Source of the DNA: an uncultured Oscillospiraceae bacterium
Lineage (GTDB): Bacteria > Bacillota > Clostridia > Oscillospirales > Oscillospiraceae
DNA length: 64,000 bases
Assembly: GCA_947625815.1 (NCBI GenBank)
Contig: CANQPU010000006.1
Coordinates: forward strand, 47,085-111,084
Direction: 5' to 3'
A model generated the notes under the pieces. That model was not told where the DNA came from, did no database searches, and saw only the letters and a program-made list of their open reading frames with translations. Both the position numbers and the translations under genes were made by a program. How positions within the stretch are numbered: position 1 is the stretch's first letter; every line of letters starts with the position of its first letter. Positions 36,842-44,273 of this stretch are shown in pieces.

Positions 36842-37957
36842 CTATTTTTTCTTCTCCAATGATTGTTTTAGATACTTATTCGTGTTATGCCTTTGGACCG
36901 CTTTCACGAAATCAGCCCTCTCCTGATGCCTCTGCGCTTTTTCCTCTAAATCATTCTGTTCGGCAAGCAAATCATTTTGCTCCATCATGTGGCGGTTTTG
37001 TTCCATCAGGCGGTAGTTCTGTTCATCCGCAAGAGCATTTGCCCGGTGCATTTGCTCGATTCTCTCCGCTTCCTGCCGCCTCGACAGCTCTTTTTCATAC
37101 ATTTCGATTGCTTCCCGCAAATTGTAATCAGATGTTGACATGACTTGATGAATATACGAAAGAGCGTCCATGCTTCTGTATTGAGCGGGAATAATCTTTG
37201 TCGTTTCATAAAGCTTGGATTGCGCTTCCTTATCCTCCGCCAGACGATTTGATACAGCCTGCTTTTTTTGCTTGTGCTGTTCTTCCCACTCGGAACGCTC
37301 TTTTTCGTATTGAGGAAGAATAACCGTGTCATACTGTTCTTTTGCTAATTTATATTCTTCATCATAGCGGGCTTGCTGTTGCTGGAGCTCTCTGTTTACT
37401 TCCTCCTGCTTCAAACGCGCCGCTTCGTCCGCCTGAGCCTTGGCGTTCAAGTATCCAGGCGAATGCATGAAGCTTTCGGAGAGCATTTTCTCTTTTTTGG
37501 AATACTCGGACCGCTTATAAGCCCAATACGCGACCGTGGCGGCAATCATGAAGGAGCCAATTGTCCACCCAAGCGACACAAGAGCCATCAAGACGGGCGA
37601 TACGAAAGAGAATGAGGAAAACACCAGTGAAAACGCAACACATATACCGGCAATGCTCAAACCGCGCTTAAATGGGTGCACGGAAAAAATCATGGATAAT
37701 ATGTTTGGCTTTTCTCTTCTGTTATCCTCAAGGAAGGTCTGAAAGGTATACTCAAATTTGGGCAGGGTTGAGTAATCGGGTGTGACGGGATTCTGCTTTG
37801 CGATTTTTCTGACAGGCTTTTGGGGAATATCGTCATAATCTTCCCATTCTTCATCTTCCAGGTCTGATAATTGCTTTTGACCGTTTTGCATGGAAATCTC
37901 GAGCTCCAGAGCCTGTCTTACAACATTCTCTTGCTCGTCCCTTGTTAATTCGCTCAT
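36842..37957 (-). CDS. Membrane-anchored coiled-coil protein of unknown function
   Basis: 371 residues. Acidic N-terminus (DLEDEEWEDYDDIP), then two membrane helices (about 98-120 and 122-143; GLSIAGICVAFSLVF and LGWTIGSFMIAATVAYWAY). A long, charged coiled coil rich in Glu, Gln and Lys runs from about 165 to the end (KYLKQSLEKKK). It starts 12 nt after the XRE/EndoIII-like gene with AAGGAG upstream, so the two form an operon under the element regulator. Architecture suggests a membrane sensor or scaffold. No family recognised. Confidence 0.65.
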   Translation of the reverse strand: MSELTRDEQENVVRQALELEISMQNGQKQLSDLEDEEWEDYDDIPQKPVRKIAKQNPVTPDYSTLPKFEYTFQTFLEDNRREKPNILSMIFSVHPFKRGLSIAGICVAFSLVFSSFSFVSPVLMALVSLGWTIGSFMIAATVAYWAYKRSEYSKKEKMLSESFMHSPGYLNAKAQADEAARLKQEEVNRELQQQQARYDEEYKLAKEQYDTVILPQYEKERSEWEEQHKQKKQAVSNRLAEDKEAQSKLYETTKIIPAQYRSMDALSYIHQVMSTSDYNLREAIEMYEKELSRRQEAERIEQMHRANALADEQNYRLMEQNRHMMEQNDLLAEQNDLEEKAQRHQERADFVKAVQRHNTNKYLKQSLEKKK

Positions 37958-37969
37958 TGATTTCTCTCC

Positions 37970-39022
37970 TTATCTCTTACAAAAATCTTTAATGACACAA
38001 CAATCACATTTCGGCTTGTCCGCCGTGCATATCTCTCCATACCCTGTGGCACAGTATGACCAGAGAATATAATCGACCTTGGCGGCGGGCCAATGGAGCT
38101 TGTCCGCAATCGACGCCACAACGTCAAATGTCTCATAGATCGGAACGACCTTGCTTTGAGAACAGCCGAGGATTTCACTGCCCAAAATCCGCCGGAGGTG
38201 CCTGTCCGGCTTGGCCAGATCGTAACCCACATTTTTCAGATACTCCGCCGTCAAAGCCTCGCCCATCTGCGAGAGCTTTTGTGGGCTTGACGGGTCAGAC
38301 AGTCTTTTGACAAGAGCCGTCAGGGTTTCGGCCTCCCGATAAAATCCGTCGATGCTCCCGTACTGCTTCTGCCAGCTCAGGAGCTTTGGAATATTGACCT
38401 TCACCAACGCCGTCATCTGCTTCATGGTGTACTGGCTTGCACAACCCAACCGCTTTACTTCGTCCCGAAGCCGTTCCGGGTCATCCTGAAGGAGAGCGTC
38501 GGGGTCAAAATCGTGGAACGCCTCGTCTACCTTGGTCATTTGTCCCGTTGCCTCGTCGATGTGGTCCTTCACGCGCTCCCAGACAATACCGGCCGAGAGC
38601 ATGGAGTAGACCATCCCACGCAGGTGCTCGGCAACGGTAAAGGTGCCGCCACCGGCTCTTTTATCGAGCTGGTGACAGATGAAGGTGTTTTCCCAGAGCT
38701 TCTTTGGCTCCGATGCAAGCTGTTTTTCAAGATACGCGCCCATGAGCGCAACGGCTTTTGCCGCACTCTCTGCACTCATTTTCTCATCCCCTTTCTCCGC
38801 CTGTCCGTCTGCCTCGCTGTGCCCGCCGGGAAACTCGATAAACAACTCGGGACTGACGTTCAACGCAAGGCAGATAGCCCTCAAATCGTCTGCATACAAA
38901 GTCCGTTTACCATTCAGAATCGCGTTGAAGGTGACGTTTGACATTCCCGCCCGCTGGGCAACGGTCACTTGCTTCAACCCCTGCTTTTCTATGTATATCC
39001 GGACCTTCTCATATACTTTCAT
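37970..39022 (-). CDS. XRE helix-turn-helix fused to an EndoIII-like [4Fe-4S] HhH glycosylase domain
   Basis: 350 residues. The N-terminal XRE HTH (residues 10-62; KQVTVAQRAGMSNVTFNAIL) is joined by a linker to a helical domain. This contains a helix-hairpin-helix-like segment (LSQMGEALTAEYLKNVGYD with PDRHLRRILG, the Asp being in the position of the glycosylase catalytic aspartate). It ends with cysteines 332, 339, 342 and 348, spaced exactly C-x6-C-x2-C-x5-C as in endonuclease III and MutY iron-sulfur clusters. This suggests a DNA-binding repressor with DNA-damage or base-recognition ability, possibly a redox or damage sensor for the element. Promoter TTGATT-17-TATGAT lies at 39067-39095. 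Confidence 0.72.
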   Translation of the reverse strand: MKVYEKVRIYIEKQGLKQVTVAQRAGMSNVTFNAILNGKRTLYADDLRAICLALNVSPELFIEFPGGHSEADGQAEKGDEKMSAESAAKAVALMGAYLEKQLASEPKKLWENTFICHQLDKRAGGGTFTVAEHLRGMVYSMLSAGIVWERVKDHIDEATGQMTKVDEAFHDFDPDALLQDDPERLRDEVKRLGCASQYTMKQMTALVKVNIPKLLSWQKQYGSIDGFYREAETLTALVKRLSDPSSPQKLSQMGEALTAEYLKNVGYDLAKPDRHLRRILGSEILGCSQSKVVPIYETFDVVASIADKLHWPAAKVDYILWSYCATGYGEICTADKPKCDCCVIKDFCKR

Positions 39023-39050
39023 TTCCCTTGAATCACCCTCAATCCAGATA

Positions 39051-39155
39051 TTCTGAAATTTAGTTTATCATATCACGGTAAATCTGTAAAATCAAGAGTT
39101 TATTTCAGAAATTCTTGATTTTATTGTTTACTTTTCAGGATTTTTCGGGTAAAAT
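39051..39155. promoter_or_regulatory. Divergent promoter-operator region of the element
   Basis: The leftward promoter TTGATT-17-TATGAT occupies 39067-39095 (minus strand). A rightward TTTACT-17-TAAAAT lies at 39127-39155. TTCTGAAA (39051-39058) and TTTCAGAA (39103-39110) form a spaced dyad flanking the leftward promoter and are good operator candidates for one of the two XRE proteins encoded on either side. Confidence 0.6.
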
Positions 39156-39180
39156 TGCGAGAGAACGGAGGGATAGTGCG

Positions 39181-39495
39181 TTGAAGTACGAACTTGGAGC
39201 GCGGATACGCAAATGCAGGGCCGAGAGAGGGCTCAGTCAGAGAGAGCTGGCGGAACGTGTCGGCGCCAGCGTCAGCCGTGTGTCAAATTGGGAACAGGGC
39301 ATCAACAGGCCGGATGCGGATATTCTTGTGAAGCTCTGTTACGCCCTCTCCGTGTCCCCAAGCGAGCTTCTTGACGTTCATCTGAGCGGGGAGGAGCTGA
39401 CAGGGCAGGAGCGCCGTATCATAGAGGCGTATCGCTCGAAGCCCGAGCTTCGGGAAGCTGTACAAATCCTTCTGGGCGTGGCAGGAAACGAATGA
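39181..39495 (+). CDS. XRE-family transcriptional regulator
   Basis: 104 residues starting at TTG (MKYELGARIRKCRAERG) with GGAGGGA seven bases upstream. A longer open frame to 39115 would include the promoter. The HTH is GLSQRELAERVGASVSRVSNWEQG at residues 17-40. It is divergent from the XRE/EndoIII-like gene across a shared operator region, the arrangement of a CI/Cro-type switch, and likely controls the maintenance or excision genes of the element. Confidence 0.85.
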   Translation: MKYELGARIRKCRAERGLSQRELAERVGASVSRVSNWEQGINRPDADILVKLCYALSVSPSELLDVHLSGEELTGQERRIIEAYRSKPELREAVQILLGVAGNE

Positions 39496-39616
39496 CCCTG
39501 TGAGACCCATGAGCTTACGTTGTATGGCATTTGAACGTCTTGCCCCGGTTACATACCCATCTGCGCCCCCACGGGCCTGACGCGGCTTCTCAATGGTCAA
39601 ATATGTAAAATCAGGT

Positions 39617-39968
39617 GGGCTGTACTGACGTTATCTTCCTGCTTTAATCTTCTAAAATATCAGCATCAAACAATTCCAAAAAATATTGATAAGTCCATTA
39701 AAAAGTTTTTAAATGGCCTTGAAAATTGAATATTCAGTGTTCGAGAAGGTATGCCTGCGCGATAGAGAGTTCGGGGCTGTTGTGACGTTATCTTCTTATA
39801 AAGTTTATGTAAATTCGGGGGGCTGTTGTGATATCATCTTCACACTTTAACTTTCTAAAATGTCAGTCTCAATCAATTCCTAAAAGATATAGATAAGGCC
39901 ATTGAAACGTGCTTCAATGGCCTTGAGAGTTAAATATTCAGTTTTCAAAAAGGTATGCCTGCACGAAA
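39617..39968 (+). repeat. Imperfect tandem duplication of about 150 bp
   Basis: Copy A (39617-39763) and copy B (39819-39968) align along their length: GGGCTGT...ATCTTC, TTTCTAAAAT.TCAG, AATTCC.AAA, a hairpin, TATTCAGT and AAGGTATGCCTGC are shared. A third, partial unit start lies at about 39774. Copy B contains the end of the small gene at 39938 and a strong 12-bp hairpin (AAGGCCATTGAA/TTCAATGGCCTT, 39895-39924). Copy A is a decayed version. The interval 39496-39937 otherwise has no gene. Confidence 0.75.
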
Positions 39969-40129
39969 TCAAGCAGGGAATATGCAGCTTGCAGAATCTC
40001 CTGAATTTCCTCCGGCAGTTTTGGTGCCGTCTCTAACACCTCAACAATTTCGTTTTTGGAGTATCCAATGCGTTCGATTGCATTAGGCTCCGTTTCCCGG
40101 AAGATGTCAAAATCATCATCCATAATCAT
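39938..40129 (-). CDS. Small acidic protein of the element
   Basis: 63 residues, strongly acidic (MIMDDDFDIFRETEPNAIER...), predicted mostly helical, ending FVQAYLFEN. AAAGGAG precedes the ATG at 40129; a second ATG two codons later is also possible. It lies downstream of the primase-helicase gene on the same strand. The 3' end of this gene has a degenerate duplicate at about 39735-39763. Function unknown; could be a small replication or copy-control protein. Confidence 0.55.
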   Translation of the reverse strand: MIMDDDFDIFRETEPNAIERIGYSKNEIVEVLETAPKLPEEIQEILQAAYSLLDFVQAYLFEN

Positions 40130-40221
40130 TTTTCTCCTTTCATTTATTCGTTATTGCCTATTGCAACCATTGGCACCATTGGTTTTATTGGCTGCCAATG
40201 ATTGCAATGATAGCAATGACT

Positions 40222-42186
40222 TCAATGGTTTGTTGGCGGGTCGTTTATGTATTTCAGACGTCCTTGGAAATGATGTATTTGTCCGGCATTACCGTTTTTA
40301 CGGACGGTGTATTCAATCCCGTCTTCGTCCATCAGTAAGCTCTTGAACTTTTTTAGCTCCTCTGAAAGTGCTCGAGAGGTGGGAGCCAGGTAAATGTTGA
40401 ATCTGGAGGAACCTTCATCCAGAAGAGCCGTAGCCGTTCCGGCCCAATGCTGGGTTTTGGACTCTTCCAAAAGGGATTTGATTGTCTTGACAATAGGACT
40501 TGAACGATATTCAAGCAGCTTTTCCCGTTCAGCCAGAACTTTTGCGTCTCCTCTAAGCAACCATTGTCCGTTGGCATCATGCTTGAGAATCAATTTGGCT
40601 TCTTCAATGTCCCTCCCTGTCGCAGACAGCGTTGCGTCCTTCGAGTTGCGGTCGCCTTTCGTTAACACAAGCATGGTGTCCATTGCTCCTGTTATGCCGT
40701 TTGTCCCTCCAATGTCGTTAAACGGATCTCGTTTGTCCTTTGATTTGGACGTATGGTGAACGAGGACGGCGCTCAGGCTGTTCTTGTCGATGAACTCCTT
40801 TATCTGGCTTGCTTCACGGTAGTCATATTCATACCATTTTTCTCCGGGTAAAATCTTGCCTCGTATAAATTGAAAAGTATCAATGATTATCAGCTTGATT
40901 TCCGGGTGACGGGCTATCTGCTCAGAAATCAAGGACAGAAGCCCTTCATCGAGCCTTACTATGTTTGTTGAAAAGTAGAACCATTCTGGCGGGGGAACCT
41001 TGCCAAGGAGCGAGTTCATACGCGCCTGCAATCTTGCAAGTCTGTCCTCAAAAGAGAGATACAGAACGCCGGCCTGTGAGGTCGCACGGTCTAAAAACGG
41101 TTCTCCAGCCGCAATCTTCAGACCCATTTGTAAGACAAACCAGCTCTTTCCAACTTTAGGGGCAGAGGCGATAATGGTCATTCCCTCGGGCAGTAAACCA
41201 TACACAAGATGCCTTGTAGGCGGAAACGACTTTGCCTGTAAGTCTTCCGCCGATATGATTTCCAACTGCTTGGGTATTGCTGTGCTCTGTGTTTTACTGC
41301 GGCTCTTCTGCCAGACTTCATCTTCTTCTGCCGCGGTTTTGCCTGCCCTCATGGCAACAGCAAGATTTGGAAGATAGTCCTTGCGTTCGAGCTTTTTCTT
41401 GTGCTTTTCATCTTTTTGACCGGCATAGGGACTGCTCAGAAATGCCTTGATGGCTTCTTCGGAATCATTGTTCGTCCAGTAAAGGAGCTTAGCCATGAAC
41501 GCGGCATCGTCCTCGCTCTCATTCCCCTTAGGTCTTTCGCCGTACCAAAGGCGCTTGAGCTTCTCGTCTTTTTCAAGGCCGATTGTTAAGTAGTCCTTTT
41601 TCTTTGAAACCTCCATCCGGCCCGTATCCTCCCAACGCAATGTAACCGCGTCACTGTTACGCCTCATGTAACATTCAAGAATTACGGGAAGTTTGTCGGT
41701 ACAGTCAGTAATCGGATTGTCATTGAACCTGTTGCCGGTGATAGTGATGAACTTGTTTGTAACGCCTGAAATATAGACCTCTAAGCCTTTCTTGTGGTTA
41801 TTGATGTAATATCGGGTCTTGTCATACTCAAACTCCCTGGTCGTAAACACGATATGGATTCCTGTGCCGCTTGGGCTGACTTCTGCGTAACTATCCATCG
41901 TGTTGATAATGTCCGTCGCCTCCTCGGAGCAGTGCCCCTCGTTCATGCAATGGTCAATATCAATGACGCTGACGTCACCAAAGAGACCAATACCCAGGCC
42001 TGCATACTGATTGTTGCTGAGGGCGTTGTTAGCCGTTGCAAAGTCACAAAACGTGTTGACGTCATTGGACCTCGCGGGTCTGCCGGTGCGTGGATCGAAT
42101 GGGATTTTGCCGTGTTCAGCATCGCGTTTCCAAACACACCAATGCGGGTAATTTTTCAAAGACTCCGGCAGTGCTTCATAGCTCAT
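40222..42186 (-). CDS. Primase-polymerase / RepA-like AAA helicase of the element
   Basis: 654 residues. The N-terminal archaeo-eukaryotic primase-type domain has VIDIDH (metal-binding DxD, about residues 73-78) and SPSGTGIHI (about 105-113). The central RecA-like AAA_25 domain has Walker A SAPKVGKSW near residue 340, Walker B IKLIIIDTFQ and a VHHTSKSKDKRDP sensor segment. A C-terminal winged-helix region follows. This is the fused initiator used by integrative elements and satellites for autonomous replication. TAGGAGG precedes ATG 42186. A related AAA domain is encoded at 63039, evidence for a second element of similar type. Confidence 0.87.
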   Translation of the reverse strand: MSYEALPESLKNYPHWCVWKRDAEHGKIPFDPRTGRPARSNDVNTFCDFATANNALSNNQYAGLGIGLFGDVSVIDIDHCMNEGHCSEEATDIINTMDSYAEVSPSGTGIHIVFTTREFEYDKTRYYINNHKKGLEVYISGVTNKFITITGNRFNDNPITDCTDKLPVILECYMRRNSDAVTLRWEDTGRMEVSKKKDYLTIGLEKDEKLKRLWYGERPKGNESEDDAAFMAKLLYWTNNDSEEAIKAFLSSPYAGQKDEKHKKKLERKDYLPNLAVAMRAGKTAAEEDEVWQKSRSKTQSTAIPKQLEIISAEDLQAKSFPPTRHLVYGLLPEGMTIIASAPKVGKSWFVLQMGLKIAAGEPFLDRATSQAGVLYLSFEDRLARLQARMNSLLGKVPPPEWFYFSTNIVRLDEGLLSLISEQIARHPEIKLIIIDTFQFIRGKILPGEKWYEYDYREASQIKEFIDKNSLSAVLVHHTSKSKDKRDPFNDIGGTNGITGAMDTMLVLTKGDRNSKDATLSATGRDIEEAKLILKHDANGQWLLRGDAKVLAEREKLLEYRSSPIVKTIKSLLEESKTQHWAGTATALLDEGSSRFNIYLAPTSRALSEELKKFKSLLMDEDGIEYTVRKNGNAGQIHHFQGRLKYINDPPTNH

Positions 42187-42216
42187 GGTTTTTCCTCCTA
42201 AAATGAATGGTGATTT

Positions 42217-42390
42217 TTAAGAAGCCTTTAACATGACGTTCATCCCTCCTTTCATTTCCTCGGCTTCCTGAAGGAGGAACGCATTGAACTCTTCCTGGTG
42301 GTCTTGAATATACTTGTCAATGTCGTCAAGTATGGCCATTGCGAACTGGTGCGCCCGCTCGGCGTTCAGTACAATATTCGGCTCGGCCAT
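42217..42390 (-). CDS. Small helical protein upstream of the primase-helicase
   Basis: 57 residues beginning MAEPNIVLNAERAHQFAMAI, rich in Glu, Asp and Gln, predicted to be one or two helices. AAAGGAGG sits nine bases before ATG 42390, and the next gene starts 30 nt after the stop. The good ribosome site and codon composition make it credible despite its size. No family recognised; an accessory replication or antirepressor peptide is possible. From 42391 to 42630 I see no gene, only AT-rich leader sequence. Confidence 0.6.
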   Translation of the reverse strand: MAEPNIVLNAERAHQFAMAILDDIDKYIQDHQEEFNAFLLQEAEEMKGGMNVMLKAS

Positions 42391-42630
42391 TGTTCAAGAC
42401 CTCCTTTGAATTTGTGTTTGCGTACCTACCGCCTATAACGATTTCGGGTATTTTTTCAAAGGGGCCAAAAAAGCACATTTAGAGCCGAAAAATGTATCAT
42501 CTGAGACAGATTTATGCAGTACGACGAATATTGCGCGTTTTAATTCCTAAAACTTTGGATATAATGCCAAAAGAATTTTAAGATAACGGGCGTATTTTCT
42601 GCTTATTGCATTCAAAATGGAACAAAAAAA

Positions 42631-42653
42631 GCTCCGCAAACACGTTGCGGAGC
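42631..42653 (-). terminator. Terminator downstream of the truncated tRNA
   Basis: GCTCCGCAA (42631-42639) pairs with TTGCGGAGC (42645-42653). On the minus strand it is followed by seven T. It is in the right place to have terminated the tRNA-Ala transcript. Confidence 0.8.
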
Positions 42654-42662
42654 AAAAAGAAG

Positions 42663-42690
42663 AGCCAGAGGCAAATAACCTCTGGCTTTT
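42663..42690 (+). terminator. Plus-strand terminator
   Basis: AGCCAGAGG (42663-42671) pairs with CCTCTGGCT (42679-42687) and TTT follows. No plus-strand gene ends here now, which suggests a relic of the pre-insertion arrangement. Confidence 0.7.
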
Positions 42691-42763
42691 CTGTTCGTTA
42701 CACAAACCACACCGTCACGGCAAAGCCTCCGACGTAGAAGTACGGTTTTGTGTAATATTGTTT

Positions 42764-42820
42764 TGGTGGACCTGAAGGGACTCGAACCCTCGACCTCTCG
42801 GATGCGAACCGAACGCTCTC
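42764..42820 (-). pseudogene. 3' fragment of tRNA-Ala(CGC), probable attachment-site remnant
   Basis: On the minus strand, the sequence reads from a D-arm end (GAGAGCG) through an anticodon arm with loop TTCGCAT (anticodon CGC, alanine), variable AGGTC, T-arm GAGGGTTCGAGTCCCTT, acceptor strand with T at position 70 (compatible with the G3:U70 alanine identity pair), A73 and an encoded CCA. The 5' acceptor strand and most of the D-arm are missing; sequence upstream (above 42820) does not pair. Partial 3' tRNA copies are typical attR scars of integration. Translated reading frames over it are artefacts. Confidence 0.82.
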
Positions 42821-43229
42821 GCACGTTGGCAAGTTTTGTGCGCGGGGTGTGTGGCTGCACAGCTAATCGAGGACATTTGTCATCGTTCAGATTTCCAAGT
42901 ACAAGCCCTTATCTGTACCCGAAAGAGGCTATTTTCGCCTCGGATGTACAGAATACGCGATTCAAAAATCAATCTCCAAAGCAAAGTATACTCAAAACGC
43001 CGGACTTTGTCAATATCGTATCCGCTGGCCGCTCCCCCGCTCCATTTATCGAATGATAACGCCAAACCAGCAACCGTAAAGAATTCTCCCTTTTGACAGT
43101 CAGGTTCTTCTCGACTTTTACGCCTCTCTGTGGTATTGTGTGTTGCCAAAGGTATCTTCCCAGATTTGTGTGGGGCGCAAAAGATGCGGGGAGCGATAAG
43201 GAGCCCCTCCAAGCGGTCATCGCCGGCAG
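42821..43229. other. Non-coding junction between the tRNA fragment and the sortase gene
   Basis: About 400 bases without a supportable gene. Short frames exist on both strands but have no ribosome sites or homology-like composition. I see no strong hairpin or promoter. This is the likely boundary of whatever insertion truncated the tRNA. Confidence 0.5.
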
Positions 43230-44027
43230 TCAGGAGATTTTTTTGGCCACGATTACAAATCTGCCGTCCGAGGTGTGGTAACTGCAGGTGGTCAGGGTGA
43301 GCAGCTGATCGCCGTACGCGGCGGTCACGCCGGTGGAGTAGAGGGCGGAGCGCCGAACGCCCGCCATGTACTCCTCGAAGAGCTCCGGGGTATCGAGGAC
43401 GGTGTAATTATAGTACCGAAAGACGTTCTCCTCGCTCTCGCCGTAGAGCCTGGCGTAGAAAGCGGCGACGATCTGGTACTCGCCGGGGCCGCTCATGGTG
43501 TCGAAAATCACCGTGGGGTGCTCCTCCCAGAAATCCCGGCTTTGGTAGTTCGTGAGCGCTTGAAACATGGTGCCGTTTTGCATGTGGTGGCCGTAAACGA
43601 TGTAATTCCCGCAGTCCTCATAACACTCCCCGTCCAGGAACGGGACGCCGCCCACCGAGTAGGAGCCGTCGAAGGCCGTATGCAGGTAGTGCTCCGGCTC
43701 GCCGGGCGTGTGCATCACGGGGTAGTCGATAGCCGTGCCCTCGATCTTCACCCAGCCGAAAAAGTCCTGGTTCAGGGCGTAGATGTCCCGGTAGGGGCTC
43801 AGATACTCCCCCGTCTCCTGGTCGGTGGGGGCCTCCTGCTGGACACCGGGGGCGGGCCGCCCGGAGGGGGAGCTCCAGATGATCAGGCTCCGCAGGTCCT
43901 CGAAGGCCTGGGCCTCACGCTTCTCCCGGACACGGCCCGAGATATACAGTGCCGAGGACGTGACGAAAACGGCGGCGAAGCACACCAGCAGCACCGTCCG
44001 CGCGACCCGCGGCTTTTTCATTTTCAT
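43230..44027 (-). CDS. Class B-like sortase
   Basis: 265 residues. N-terminal signal anchor (VLLVCFAAVFVTSSALYISG, about 12-31), then the sortase barrel. It has the substrate-pocket IDYPVMHTPGEPEHYLHTAFDG, the catalytic His in NYIVYGHHMQNGTMF, the catalytic Cys in LLTLTTCSYHTSDGRFVIVAKK, and the Arg six residues after it, matching the SrtB TLxTC pattern. It attaches secreted proteins to peptidoglycan outside the membrane. It lies directly downstream of the giant SPQTG protein on the same strand, and that protein is the obvious substrate. The start at 44027 has GAGG upstream; 44075 lacks one. Confidence 0.92.
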   Translation of the reverse strand: MKMKKPRVARTVLLVCFAAVFVTSSALYISGRVREKREAQAFEDLRSLIIWSSPSGRPAPGVQQEAPTDQETGEYLSPYRDIYALNQDFFGWVKIEGTAIDYPVMHTPGEPEHYLHTAFDGSYSVGGVPFLDGECYEDCGNYIVYGHHMQNGTMFQALTNYQSRDFWEEHPTVIFDTMSGPGEYQIVAAFYARLYGESEENVFRYYNYTVLDTPELFEEYMAGVRRSALYSTGVTAAYGDQLLTLTTCSYHTSDGRFVIVAKKIS

Positions 44028-44112
44028 AGTGTCGCCCTCCTCTGGCGGGCCCGGGCAGGGCCCCGCCACGGTCAAGGCGGCAGACAGCTTATACTGTCTG
44101 CCGCCGAGTCTT

Positions 44113-44273
44113 ATACTAACCCCTAATCAAAAACGCCAATTCGCGACGGTCTTTTTTGCGCCATGCTTTGTCATACGGCTTGACAATACATACAGTATTC
44201 TCTGCGCCGTCTTCCTCGCCTGACGCAAAAAATCCTCGCCGCTCGGTTGGCGTTTTTAATCAGGGATTAGTAT
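44113..44273. repeat. Long inverted-repeat element between the giant gene and the sortase gene
   Basis: The arm at 44113-44139 (ATACTAACCCCTAATC...AAAAACGCCAA) and the reverse arm at 44247-44273 match at 24 of 27 positions. Similarity continues inward to TTTTTTGCG/CGCAAAAAA (about 44152-44160 and 44224-44232), enclosing about 60 bp. The right end touches the stop codon of the giant gene. It could be a MITE-like element with TA-type ends or an unusually large attenuating hairpin. The rest of the 245-bp gap has no gene. Confidence 0.7.

Larger units (their letters stand above)
33384..42600. mobile_element. Non-conjugative integrative element with serine recombinases and its own replication gene
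   Basis: This block is visibly AT-richer than its surroundings and carries mobile-element functions: large serine recombinase at one end, resolvase-type recombinase, XRE regulators on a divergent switch, and an AEP primase/RepA-like helicase. No relaxase, coupling protein, capsid or terminase was seen, so it is not a self-transmissible ICE or complete phage; a mobilisable or satellite-type element is likely. Exact ends are uncertain. The left end lies at or near the hairpins at 33371-33512, the right end between about 42391 and 42772. Confidence 0.7.

Noticed and set aside
42612..43056. Short reading frames on both strands around the tRNA fragment (for example containing GLEPSTSRMRTERS)
   Set aside because: These are translations of tRNA sequence, a common annotation artefact.
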